DNA of 37,608 nucleotides from Oscillospiraceae bacterium (GTDB lineage Bacteria > Bacillota > Clostridia > Oscillospirales > Acutalibacteraceae), in NCBI GenBank assembly GCA_902772935.1, contig CACYCR010000088.1:1-37608 (forward strand). Direction: 5' to 3'. Shown here piece by piece: positions 1 to 8,500 of the stretch. The translations under genes and the position numbers were made by a program. A model generated the notes under the pieces. It did not search any database, was not told the DNA's origin, and was given only the letters and a program-made list of their open reading frames with translations. Positions within the stretch are counted from its first letter, which is position 1. Each line of letters starts with the position of its first letter.

Positions 1-669
1 CGCAGCATTGGAGCAGTTTGTCATCGTCACAGTGTTACCGCTGCTGTTTGCGCCAACTTCACCAACCAATGCACCAACATAGTTATAACCGTAGATATTG
101 CCGCTGTTGACATGCACATTATCAAAAGTCAAACTTCCGGAGTCATGATAACCGACCAACACCGCAAAGCCATTCTTCTTATTGCTGTCGCTTGAGTCAT
201 CAATATATACGCCTTCAAAAATCAGATTTTTAAATGTTGCGTTTGAGGTTTGACGGAACATGGCGACACGGTGGTTGCTGTGCGTCATCTTGAAGTTAGA
301 GATCGTGTGGTTCTGTCCGTCAAAGGTACCTTTAAACAGCCTTCCGGAATCATAAGGAAACACAGTGTTACCGAAATCATGGCCGGCAAGGTCTACATCC
401 GTATCAAGATAGATGGTGACACCGTTAAAATCGTTTCCGTTCGCGATACGGTTTATGAACCATACAAGCGCACGAGCAGAATAAAGATGCACCGTGCTGC
501 CGCTTGTAACATACTCCGTACCGGGGTCGCTGATCGAGCCGCTCCACGTATCGGCCGCGCTCGCCTTTGGCAGTGAGTCCGGCGCAACAAACACCCACGC
601 GGTCATGAGCATCAGCAGCGTCATCAACACAGACAACGCTCGTCTGCATGTATTTTTTGTTCGTTTCAT
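1..669 (-). CDS. Secreted GLUG/beta-helix surface protein, 3' end missing
   Basis: The frame stays open from an ATG at 669 to the window edge, giving the first 223 residues. A ribosome site (AAAGGAG) lies 8 bases upstream. The N-terminus is a signal peptide: basic MKRTKNTCRR, a hydrophobic LSVLMTLLMLMTAW stretch and a probable cleavage near residue 40 (KASAAD). The mature part has repetitive beta-helix features: FKGTFDGQNHTISNF, a motif typical of bacterial GLUG and pectate-lyase-like surface proteins, and YNYVGALVGEV, which fits one GLUG repeat. Proteins of this kind are exported and often bind cell wall or polysaccharide; no enzymatic residues can be identified in the visible part. The C-terminal domains and any sorting signal are outside the window. 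Confidence 0.8.
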   Translation of the reverse strand, partial: MKRTKNTCRRALSVLMTLLMLMTAWVFVAPDSLPKASAADTWSGSISDPGTEYVTSGSTVHLYSARALVWFINRIANGNDFNGVTIYLDTDVDLAGHDFGNTVFPYDSGRLFKGTFDGQNHTISNFKMTHSNHRVAMFRQTSNATFKNLIFEGVYIDDSSDSNKKNGFAVLVGYHDSGSLTFDNVHVNSGNIYGYNYVGALVGEVGANSSGNTVTMTNCSNAA

Positions 670-702
670 AGAAGAGTCTCCTTTCTATAATTATTCATTA
701 TT

Positions 703-731
703 ATTATATCTTTTTTGAAAAAAGCCGTCAA
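703..731 (-). promoter_or_regulatory. Sigma-A promoter of the surface protein gene
   Basis: On the minus strand TTGACG (726-731) is separated by exactly 17 bases from TATAAT (703-708). The start codon at 669 lies about 35 bases downstream of the -10 box. Confidence 0.65.
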
Positions 732-897
732 TCGGAAAAGCGCATAAGAATTCGAAGAGTTTATAAGCACTTCTGACAATTTTTCTATTCTGATCTGTTC
801 TATAATTCTGTATCGAAAATTACGTATAATTATACTTATACAACAAAAGCCGCATTCGTAAGCCGGTCATCGAACCGCTAATTTCTATTAAGACAGC
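732..897. other. AT-rich intergenic stretch, no gene seen
   Basis: No coding frame is supported here. The only structure noticed is a perfect 12-bp palindrome, GTATAATTATAC, at 824-835, about 95 bases upstream of the promoter at 703-731. It could be an operator or simply AT-rich chance. Confidence 0.35.
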
Positions 898-934
898 AAA
901 AAAGCAAGGCACAGCGCACTTGTACCTTGCTTTT
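898..934 (-). terminator. Intrinsic terminator after the DnaJ/DUF5685 unit
   Basis: The arms AAAAGCAAGG (900-909) and CCTTGCTTTT (925-934) pair, extended inward by AC/GT past one mismatch. On the minus strand the hairpin is followed by a run of six T. It closes the three-gene unit that ends at 966. Confidence 0.75.
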
Positions 935-965
935 GTAATTCGTTTTTCGGAGCATTCAGCTTATT

Positions 966-1529
966 TCACGGTTTGAACCGCATCATTTTATGCAGCTTCG
1001 GCTGCAGACGGTGCAGATACACCGTCGCGTTCAATGTCATGCCGATGTCCATGATCAGGAAAAACACATTGCCGATACCGAGAAAAATCGGCACCGCGTA
1101 TTTCGCCCACGCCGCATCGCCAGCAATGCCCATCATGGCGTTGAACGACAGACCGAGCAGCTTTGTCAGCAGAAAATAGGAGGTGATCATTGCCGCGTTG
1201 AATACGGCAAATTTTGCGATGTATTCCACCGCGCGCGGAATACGGCTGCCCTCCAGCAGTGCTTTGATGATCGGGTAATACCCGAAGAACGCAGCATACA
1301 TCACCGCGGCCTCTTTGTTCGGCAAAAAGAGAACCGACAGCAACGCCGTCGTTGCGTACGCACCGAACGCCCACGATTTTCCAAGTTCGATCACACAAAA
1401 CATCGTGAGAAATCCTGCCAAAAACGGCAAGGCGTAAACGAACCAATCCAGTGCAGTCGGGAGCATCAGGACAAAGGAGAGCGTGACCGCCATTGCGCCG
1501 AGCGCCGTTTTTCCAACTGTTGCATTCAC
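966..1529 (-). CDS. Multi-pass membrane protein of unknown function
   Basis: This 187-residue protein is mostly hydrophobic, with about five predicted membrane segments (for example around VTLSFVLMLP, YALPFLAGFLTMFCVIEL and YAVPIFLGIGNVFFLIMDIG) and a basic C-terminal tail (KLHKMMRFKP). I do not recognise the family; the size and layout recall small clostridial integral membrane proteins or transporter S components, but no signature supports that. GTG at 1529 is preferred because AAGG sits 8 bases upstream; GTG at 1538 is an alternative only 4 bases past the stop of the J-domain gene. It is the last gene of a unit with the J-domain and DUF5685-type proteins and is followed by a terminator, so it is probably co-expressed with them. 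Confidence 0.75.
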   Translation of the reverse strand: MNATVGKTALGAMAVTLSFVLMLPTALDWFVYALPFLAGFLTMFCVIELGKSWAFGAYATTALLSVLFLPNKEAAVMYAAFFGYYPIIKALLEGSRIPRAVEYIAKFAVFNAAMITSYFLLTKLLGLSFNAMMGIAGDAAWAKYAVPIFLGIGNVFFLIMDIGMTLNATVYLHRLQPKLHKMMRFKP

Positions 1530-1542
1530 ACGATTCACCTTC

Positions 1543-2139
1543 TCAACAGCACGGAATCAGATCGCCGCCGAAACACTCACAGCAGCAGTCCGCGCAAAGC
1601 AGGCCCTGACAGATTGAGCATGCGCCCGCTGTCGGATCGCCGCCGCGCGTTGTACGGAAGCCGCCGCTGCGCTGCTGTCGCAGAGATTCATACATCCGCT
1701 GGTAATCCGGGTTGTTCGGCGCCATCTTATACGCCATGGAATAATAGGAAAAGGCCTGGTCGACCCAGCCGCGGCTGTAGTTGATCTCCCCTTTCAGGTA
1801 ATACCATTCCGCATCGCGCCGCTCATTCGGAATCTGCTCAAGCAGACCTTCCGCTTCTTCCAGCCGACGCAAGGAGATGCAGGAGCGGATATACGAATAA
1901 TCATTGCCGGCACTGCCGGACTGATAGGCGCCGCCATTGCCGGAAGCGTTCGCCGTACCGTTCATGATCGCGTCATACGCCTCGTTGACTTCCTGCATTT
2001 TTTCGTTGGCAACGTCCGCCAGCGGACTGTCGGCGTAATTGTCCGGATGATACTTTTTCGCAAGTGTGCGATATGCGGTTTTGATTTCATCGGTCGTCGC
2101 CGTACGCGGAACGCCCAGCACTTCATACGGATCTCTCAT
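1543..2139 (-). CDS. J-domain protein with TPR-like middle and Cys-rich tail
   Basis: Residues 2-65 form a J-domain with the HPD motif at 31-33, which in this family stimulates Hsp70 (DnaK) ATPase. After a Gly/Ser/Asn linker (60-80), residues 85-150 contain helical TPR-like repeats (YYLKGEINYSRGWVDQAFSY at about 113-132). The last 25 residues carry nine cysteines (174, 177, 182, 185-187, 189, 197, 198) and end in GGDLIPCC. There is no DnaJ zinc-finger or C-terminal substrate domain, so this is a specialised J-protein and not DnaJ itself. The tail could bind metal or a cluster, or be lipidated or oxidised; none of this is shown. The gene overlaps the upstream DUF5685-type gene by 17 bases and is 13 bases from the next gene start, so the three form an operon. 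Confidence 0.9.
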   Translation of the reverse strand: MRDPYEVLGVPRTATTDEIKTAYRTLAKKYHPDNYADSPLADVANEKMQEVNEAYDAIMNGTANASGNGGAYQSGSAGNDYSYIRSCISLRRLEEAEGLLEQIPNERRDAEWYYLKGEINYSRGWVDQAFSYYSMAYKMAPNNPDYQRMYESLRQQRSGGFRTTRGGDPTAGACSICQGLLCADCCCECFGGDLIPCC

Positions 2140-2995
2140 GCGATTCGCTTCCTTTCCTGAGACGCCCCATCATTGAAGCTGTCCCGTCATAGATAATATT
2201 CTCCAAAATCGGCTGCAAAATGGTCAGTTCACTATTTTTCAGCGCATCCGCCGCACAGGCACAACTGCCGTTCAGCGTCGAAAATACGGCGTCCGTCTGT
2301 GCTTCGTTGAGCGCAGCGTCTGTCAGATGGAATGCATTGACAAAAACGTTGAAATTGCCGGTTTTCAGGTCTTTCGGCAAATCGTCCGCCGCGTCCATCA
2401 GATAGACCCATCGGCCGACAAAATAGCCCAGGCGGTATACCGCATCTTCCCGGTCTCCGGTTTCGTATGCCATGATTTTTCCGAGCGCATCGGCACTGGA
2501 ATGCGCGGCTTTGTCAAAGCTGTCCGTTCCGCTTTGTTCCAGTGCGGCCTGCTGTTTTACAGCATCGGCAAGAAGGGTATCCATCCACGAAAACCGACGC
2601 AGTGCCTTTTTTCGTTTGACGGCCGCAAACGGCAGCATAAGCCGGTACAAAATCCGCTTGCCGAACGGCGCATCCGCTATGTTGTCTTTGACCTTGTAAT
2701 AAAACATGAGGATTGCGGCGGCGCAAACAAAATCCATCTGCGCTTCGGCATTCATGCAGTAATTGCATTTCTTGGACGGATTGAACGGACAGCGTCCCGG
2801 TTTGAACGAAGGGACCACCTGTGCAAGGGACAATCGTACCATGGCGAGAAACGTCATGTCATAGCTGAGAATCAGTCGGGAAAAAACGCCGTAGCGTTTG
2901 CCGAGCGCCTTGCACAAAGAGCAGTAAATGCCGCGGTACGTCTCATATTCTCTGACGCGCAGGTCATCTTTATACACGCGGACATAACCGAACAT
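2123..2995 (-). CDS. DUF5685-type protein with paired Asp-rich motifs and Cys clusters
   Basis: This 290-residue, largely helical protein starts MFGYVRVYKDDL. It has a CxxC at 25-28, a C-x7-CxxC at 69-80 and Cys91. Two Asp motifs stand out: KVKDNIAD at 101-108 (DxxxD) and MDAADDLPKD at 200-209 followed by KTGNFN. Their spacing and form resemble the two Asp motifs of squalene/phytoene-synthase-like isoprenoid synthases, but the homology is my inference; the family is uncharacterised as far as I know. GGAGG lies about 10 bases before the ATG and a good promoter lies at 3022-3050. It is first gene of the unit with the J-domain protein, which suggests the two work together, perhaps with the J-protein recruiting DnaK to it. 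Confidence 0.8.
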   Translation of the reverse strand: MFGYVRVYKDDLRVREYETYRGIYCSLCKALGKRYGVFSRLILSYDMTFLAMVRLSLAQVVPSFKPGRCPFNPSKKCNYCMNAEAQMDFVCAAAILMFYYKVKDNIADAPFGKRILYRLMLPFAAVKRKKALRRFSWMDTLLADAVKQQAALEQSGTDSFDKAAHSSADALGKIMAYETGDREDAVYRLGYFVGRWVYLMDAADDLPKDLKTGNFNVFVNAFHLTDAALNEAQTDAVFSTLNGSCACAADALKNSELTILQPILENIIYDGTASMMGRLRKGSESHERSV

Positions 2996-3021
2996 TTCAT
3001 GCCCTCCTCCATATTTTTATA

Positions 3022-3050
3022 ATCATATCACAGATTTCGGAAATTGTAAA
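3022..3050 (-). promoter_or_regulatory. Sigma-A promoter of the DUF5685/J-domain unit
   Basis: Minus strand TTTACA (3045-3050), 17-base spacer, TATGAT (3022-3027). The first start codon (2995) is about 27 bases downstream of the -10 box, with a strong GGAGGAGG between. Confidence 0.65.
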
Positions 3051-3112
3051 CGGTGCAGCGGGATAAATTGCCATTATTTTAATGGCCACACCTTAAAAAT
3101 ACCTGAATGTCC

Positions 3113-3141
3113 TTGCAAGTTTGCAAAAAATAGATTATAAT
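3113..3141 (+). promoter_or_regulatory. Sigma-A promoter of the alpha/beta hydrolase gene
   Basis: TTGCAA (3113-3118), 17-base spacer, perfect TATAAT (3136-3141), 30 bases before the ATG at 3171. It is divergent from the promoter at 3022-3050, so this 175-base gap holds back-to-back promoters. Confidence 0.7.
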
Positions 3142-3170
3142 AGCATCATCAATCAAGAGGAGTGACGTAA

Positions 3171-4091
3171 ATGGCGATCATAAAAAAAGAAGCGTATTTT
3201 CTGTCTTCGACAGGGATCAACAAGATCCGCTGCAACATCTGGGAGGATGACGCGGCAGAAAAAAAAGGTGTTTTTCAGATAGCGCACGGCGTTTCGGAAC
3301 ACATCGACCGCTATGATGAATTTGCCCGTTTTCTTGCGGAAAACGGTTATGTTGTTTGCGGCAACGATCATCTCGGCCACGGAAAATCCGCCGAAACCGA
3401 AGAGGATCTCGGCTTTTTCGCCGAAGAGGACGGCGATCTGCGTATGGTCGACGATATGCACATTCTGACACGCATCATGAAAAAGCGGTACCCCGATCTC
3501 CCCTACTATCTGTTCGGTCACAGCATGGGCTCGTTCTGCGCGCGCAATTATGCAGCGGCGTTCGGCGATGAGCTTTGCGGCCTGATCCTTTGCGGTACCG
3601 GCGAGCTGCCGTCGTCTGCCGTTGTGCTTGAAACGCCGATCCGCTTTCTCTGTCAGCGACTCGGTCCGCGCACAGCCGTGTCCAACGCGCTCTTTGACAA
3701 AATCAGCACCATCGGCATCAAAGGCAAAAAGACCGATAAAGACTGGCTGAGCCTGAATGAAGAAAACGTCATCCGCTATATCGAAGACCCGCTGTGCGGC
3801 ACTGAACTGAAGCTCGGCGGCATCCGCGACCTGATTTCGCTGGCAAATTCCGCCTGCTCCACCGAGTGGCCGTACCTTGTGCCGCAGGATCTGCCGATTC
3901 TGCTCATTTCCGGCGCAAAAGATCCCGTCGGGTTCAACGGCAGAGGCGTCATCGCCGTCTGCGACAATCTGGAAGAAGCCGGGCATATGCCGGACGTCAT
4001 TCTCTATCCCGGCGACCGCCATGAGATCCTCAACGAAGATGACCGCGAAAAGGTTTATCAGGATGTTCTGAACTGGCTGTCCACACACTGA
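3171..4091 (+). CDS. Alpha/beta hydrolase, monoglyceride lipase/lysophospholipase type
   Basis: The 306-residue protein has the serine-hydrolase fold of the Hydrolase_4 (monoacylglycerol lipase) group. The oxyanion region is IAHGVSEHIDRY (37-48), the DHLGHGKS loop follows at 66-73, the nucleophile elbow is GHSMGS with Ser118, and the likely Asp and His are Asp251 (SGAKDPVG) and His284 (GDRHEI). No signal peptide is visible, so it is probably cytosolic and acts on monoglycerides, lysophospholipids or similar esters; the true substrate is unknown. GAGGAG lies 8 bases before the ATG. It is a single-gene unit with its own promoter and a probable terminator at 4138-4167, and its base composition matches the neighbouring housekeeping genes, unlike the gene that follows. 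Confidence 0.9.
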   Translation: MAIIKKEAYFLSSTGINKIRCNIWEDDAAEKKGVFQIAHGVSEHIDRYDEFARFLAENGYVVCGNDHLGHGKSAETEEDLGFFAEEDGDLRMVDDMHILTRIMKKRYPDLPYYLFGHSMGSFCARNYAAAFGDELCGLILCGTGELPSSAVVLETPIRFLCQRLGPRTAVSNALFDKISTIGIKGKKTDKDWLSLNEENVIRYIEDPLCGTELKLGGIRDLISLANSACSTEWPYLVPQDLPILLISGAKDPVGFNGRGVIAVCDNLEEAGHMPDVILYPGDRHEILNEDDREKVYQDVLNWLSTH

Positions 4092-4137
4092 ACGCACAGA
4101 AAACCCCGGTACATCCCACCGGCACACACAAAAAAAG

Positions 4138-4167
4138 GGTACGGATTTCAGGTTCCCCGACCGTTTT
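4138..4167 (+). terminator. Probable intrinsic terminator of the hydrolase gene
   Basis: GGT(A)CGG at 4138-4144 can pair with CCGACC at 4157-4162 with one bulged A; TTTT follows one base later. The stem is short, so this is a moderate call. Confidence 0.45.
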
Positions 4168-4213
4168 GTGGGCTTAATGCAACGCCCCTTCTGTACTATT
4201 TATTCTAAAATGA

Positions 4214-4242
4214 TTGACATTTTAACTGTATTTTACTAACAT
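4214..4242 (+). promoter_or_regulatory. Candidate promoter of the TIR gene
   Basis: Consensus TTGACA (4214-4219) is followed after 17 bases by TAACAT (4237-4242). A second possible -10, TATAAT at 4255-4260, is too far from this -35. The region is strongly AT-rich. Confidence 0.45.
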
Positions 4243-4304
4243 AACGACATATTATATAATCTTATTATTATGCTTTTTTGTGATTACATTTGGAAATGGA
4301 GTGG

Positions 4305-5303
4305 ATGATTGTGTCCGAATATCTCGGTTTTTCACCAACAGAAAAGTCGAAATTTTTCTTTTTGAGCTATAATTCCGAGGATGCAGAACGCCTAACTGTT
4401 ATTGCTTCAAGATTGGCACATTGTTCGGTGCCGATTTGGTACGATAACGGCATTCCATATGATGAAAAATGGGAGGATATTATTTCCGCCAAAATCAATG
4501 ACGCAAAAGCTGTTCTTCTTTTTTTTACAAAAGGAATATTTAAGAAAAAGAACTCATATGTAAAAAAAGAATATATAATGGCTACGAAATATCTGAAAAA
4601 AAAGGTTTATGTCATTTTTCTTGATAAAATAGTGGAAGATGAGATTCCTTTGGAGCATCTGCCGTGGTTTATTGACATTCAAGAAAAACAGTGCATGGAG
4701 GTTGCCGATAAGGAAACTGATGATTTGGTAGATATAATCTTGAAAGGGATTGGATATGGGTCAAAACAGGAAATAATGAACACTTTGTTTTCCACATATC
4801 AGCAGTTATATCTGGAGGGAAAAACGGAATTGGCTGAGCAATATTTGGCCGAATACCTTCATGAGCGGTCGATCTCTGAAAAAGCGTCAATTATCAACGA
4901 TATTAAACGAGGAGCTATCCCGGGAATCAAACTTCTGGAAGATGGATTGAAAAAAGTATTCTGGGTCGGTGATGAGAATTATCAGGAAGCCAAGGTTTTC
5001 AAGATTGATGACTGTACATTTGTTTTTGGAATCAAGTTTGTATTCCATTTTGGGGGAATGGACGCTAATGTTTTTCATGTTGAAAAAGACGGTGTGCCCA
5101 TTTCAGGGATTGGTCATCTATTGGAAGCAAATGGGATAACAGTATATTATGATAAAACCAGTGACGTAATTTTTGTTTTGTTATCTTCTATGGATGCTGA
5201 AAAGTATAGCAATGATCAAACAGAAAGTTGGTTAGATTATGTTTTAATTATCGAAAACGCAAAAACAGATGCACTTTGCCATACATACGTTTTTAAAGGA
5301 TAA
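4305..5303 (+). CDS. TIR-domain protein with unknown C-terminal domain
   Basis: Numbered from ATG 4305, residues 15-140 form a TIR domain: FFFLSYNSEDAE (17-28, the first strand and box 1), IWYDNGIPYDEKW (44-56) and SYVKKEYIMA (84-93), where Glu89 is in the position of the catalytic glutamate of NAD-cleaving TIR domains. Residues 145-332 match no family I know. There is no signal peptide or membrane segment. The gene is clearly more AT-rich than its neighbours in base and codon use, which points to horizontal transfer. It stands alone with its own promoter and terminator; no Thoeris ThsA or other defence partner is adjacent. A role in anti-phage NAD depletion or cyclic-nucleotide signalling is plausible but inferred. 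The start is uncertain: GGAG at 4298-4301 suits GTG 4311 by spacing, and the frame extends to a TTG at 4290. Confidence 0.85.
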   Translation: MIVSEYLGFSPTEKSKFFFLSYNSEDAERLTVIASRLAHCSVPIWYDNGIPYDEKWEDIISAKINDAKAVLLFFTKGIFKKKNSYVKKEYIMATKYLKKKVYVIFLDKIVEDEIPLEHLPWFIDIQEKQCMEVADKETDDLVDIILKGIGYGSKQEIMNTLFSTYQQLYLEGKTELAEQYLAEYLHERSISEKASIINDIKRGAIPGIKLLEDGLKKVFWVGDENYQEAKVFKIDDCTFVFGIKFVFHFGGMDANVFHVEKDGVPISGIGHLLEANGITVYYDKTSDVIFVLLSSMDAEKYSNDQTESWLDYVLIIENAKTDALCHTYVFKG

Positions 5304-5393
5304 GCCATCAGATAGAGAATCATCGTTCAAATTTTGTGCTGATAAGCTTGCCGGCTCAGGATGCCAAATGCAAAAGAGAAAAAGAAATAAAGT

Positions 5394-5440
5394 AAAACAC
5401 TGCGATACCGGGCGAAATGCTCGATATAGCAGTGTTTTCT
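5394..5440. terminator. Strong bidirectional terminator between TIR and SGNH genes
   Basis: AAAACACTGC (5394-5403) pairs perfectly with GCAGTGTTTT (5429-5438), and an inner stem CGGGC/GCTCG adds stability. T-rich tracts occur on both strands, so it can end the plus-strand TIR transcript and the minus-strand SGNH transcript. The rest of 5304-5543 shows no gene. Confidence 0.7.
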
Positions 5441-5543
5441 ATTGTCCCGCCGTTTGAAGACGTCACTCAAACAGATTTTTCTGAAATATCCCTAAGTGAG
5501 TTCCCCTTTCTTCGCACCCTGTTTTATAATGCTTTTCTTACGG

Positions 5544-8500
5544 TCAGTTTCTGACATATACGTGACACGTTGCCACCGCACCGCCGTCACGTGCAATCGC
5601 TCTGATGTAGCAGTCGCCGGGACCAACCGCCTTCACAACGCCCTTGGAGGTCACGGTTGCAATGTTGGTATTTGTGGACGTCCAGAGGATCTTCTGATCT
5701 GTTGCGTCCGTCGGCAGGACATTCGCTGTCAGCGTCAGCGTGTTCCCCTTCTTCAAAGAGGCAACCGTTTTGCTGATTTTCACCCCGATAACCGGAACCT
5801 GTTTGACCTTTACGATCAGCAGCGTGCCCTTTCCGCCGCCGCCGTCATTCGGCATAACGCTGATGATCGCCGTACCTTCCTTAAGACCGACAACCACGCC
5901 TGCGGCAGTCACCTTCGCAACGCTCTTGTTGTTGCTCGAGAACTTCAGATTGCTCGCCGCTGCAGAGGCTGTTGCGGGATTCGGGATCGCAACGATGGTG
6001 TATTTTTCTTTGATGCCGATTTCGATCGTCGACTCTGTCAGTGTGATGGATTTCAGCTTCGGTGCTTTGACCTTCACGGTGCAGGTTGCAACTTTCTTGC
6101 CGTCGGCGGTCGTGCAGGTAATCGTCGCCTTGCCTGCGGCAAGACCGCGGATGACGCCTTTCGAGCTGACCTTCACGATCTTCCGGTTGCTGGTCGACCA
6201 GGTAACATTCTTATTGGTTGCGGTGCTCGGCAGAACGGTCGCAACAAGCGTTGCGCGCTTGCCGACATAAAGGGAAACTGCCGTTTTATTGAGCTTGATG
6301 CCGGTGACCTTCTGGCGCAGCACGGTCACAGTGCAGGTTGCGGTTTTTCCGGTATCTTTTGTTGTAACGGTGATCACGCAGGTACCCGGCGCCACAGCCT
6401 GAACAAGACCCGCGTCAGAGACTTTTGCAACCTTCGGATTACTGGTGGTCCATTCCACCGTATTTATGGAAACATTGGACGGTTTGATCGTGGCGACCAG
6501 CGTCGCACTTCTGCCGTCTTTGATTGTCAGCGTTTTCTGATCAAGCGCCACAGATTTCGAGCGAATCGTTTTCAAAACGGTGATCGTACATTTTGCTTTC
6601 AGGTTGCTGTCCTTCGTTGTGCAGGTGATGACAGCGGTGCCCTGATGCTGTGCGGTCACAACGCCGTTGGCATCCACGGAAGCGACGGACGTATCGCTGG
6701 AGGACCAAATGACGTCGCGGTTGGTTGCGTTTTTCGGTTCGATCGTCGGGATCAGCATCTTTGTTGCGGTTTCATAGAGCGTCACGTTCTCTTCGCTCAG
6801 CGCCACGCCGGTCACCTGAATCATGGATGTGACGCGGCATTTCGCGATGACGAACGGGTTGTCGTCGCTGGTGCAGGAAATCACTGCCGAACCGGCGCCG
6901 ACCGCTTTGACAAGACCGGTTTCATCCACGGTCGCAACCTTGCTGTTGCTGGATTTCCACGTAACCTCTTTGAAGGTTGCCTCCGTCGGATAAATGCTGG
7001 TTTTCAGCTGGAAGGTGTTGCCGACATAGATGTCCTTGTCGCTCTCGTTCAGCGCAAGGGATTCCACCTCGACCTTTTTATAAACGTTGACAATGCAGAC
7101 GGAAGAGAAGCCGCCGTCTTCGGTGGTACACCGGATCGTGGTGGAACCGGAACCGACACCCTTGACAACGCCGGACGCGGAGACCGTTGCGACCTTCGTA
7201 TCGCCGCTGGTCCAGTTGAGCTTCTTGTTGGAAGCGTTTGCCGGCAGCACCGTTGCGGAGAGCTTGGTCGACTTTGTGGTATAGATCGAAACCGACTTCT
7301 GATTCATGGTCACGCCGGTCACGGGAATGGTGACCGTCACCTGGCAAGCCGCTGTTTTCGCACCTTCAGCGGTTTTCACAATAATCTCGCAGGTACCTGC
7401 ACCGACAGAACGAACCAGACCGTTCTGATCGACCGTGGCAACTGTCGCATCGGATGTGGACCAACTCACGTTCTTATTGGTGGCACTTTCCGGATAAACC
7501 GTTGCGTTCAGCTTTTTGCTTTCACCGATTTTCAGCGAGGCTCTGGAAGCGTTCAGCCGCACGTAGCCGACGCCGGAACCGACGCCGATCATACTCAGCG
7601 GGAAATTCTCCGCCCAGACCTGCTGCATCAATTCTGTCGGATGCGCACCGTCCAGCGTATACGCCGGCAGCATGGCAAGCGGGTCATCGGGATTCTTCGT
7701 GATGTCATAATAATCAACGTAGCCGTCGTGTTCGGTGGTATTGGCAAGCCATTCATTGACGTCAAGCGCGATCTGCCAGTCTCTGCGGAATTGCTCATCC
7801 GTACGCACATACCGCGCACCGGTATTCAGGAAATCTCGCTGATAGCCTTTGAACTGTGTGATGCCGACAGCGATGACACGCAGATTATTCTCATGGCAGG
7901 TACGGAAAATCGAACGGAAGTTTTCAATGATTTCCTGTGCCGTCGGCTGTTTGATACCGGGATACTCTTCCTGAATGTCACGGCAGACCGGATGCACAAT
8001 ATCATTCGTACCGATCTTGACGATGACATATTTCACGCCGGACTGACTGAGGACGTCGCGCGCAAACCGCTTCATCATGGACTCGCCGAACAAAAGAGAA
8101 CCAAAGCCGAGACCGTCCACACCGAGGCTGTTGCCGATGATGCCTTTGCCGACAACACCGATGGTGTCAATGTTTTGCTTATTGATCTCCTCACTGAGAT
8201 ACAGCGGGAAATTGTTCGATACCGTGGAATCGCCGACGACAACAACGGAATATGCATCTGGGTTGTCAGAATACACGTCAACACTCGTAAACACGGGAAC
8301 AACGTGAATAATACTGTAGGACAAAGACCGGTCGAGGCCGAAGCCGGCGGACTCAAACGCCTTCAAAATCGATTCGTCGATATCACTGAGGAATCCAAAA
8401 GCCGAAAGACGGGTGCCGTCATTTTCACCGAGATTGATATAGGTTTCACCGCCGGACAAACCCATGGTACGGATCTCATAGAACTCCTTGACGAAGATGC

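Noticed and set aside
4305..5303. A Thoeris-type defence operon
   Set aside because: Only one TIR gene is present; no ThsA-like SIR2 or other effector gene is adjacent on either side.
4092..5543. Direct repeats or attachment sites flanking the AT-rich TIR gene
   Set aside because: No convincing repeat pair, integrase or transposase was found on reading both flanks, so the mode of transfer cannot be stated.
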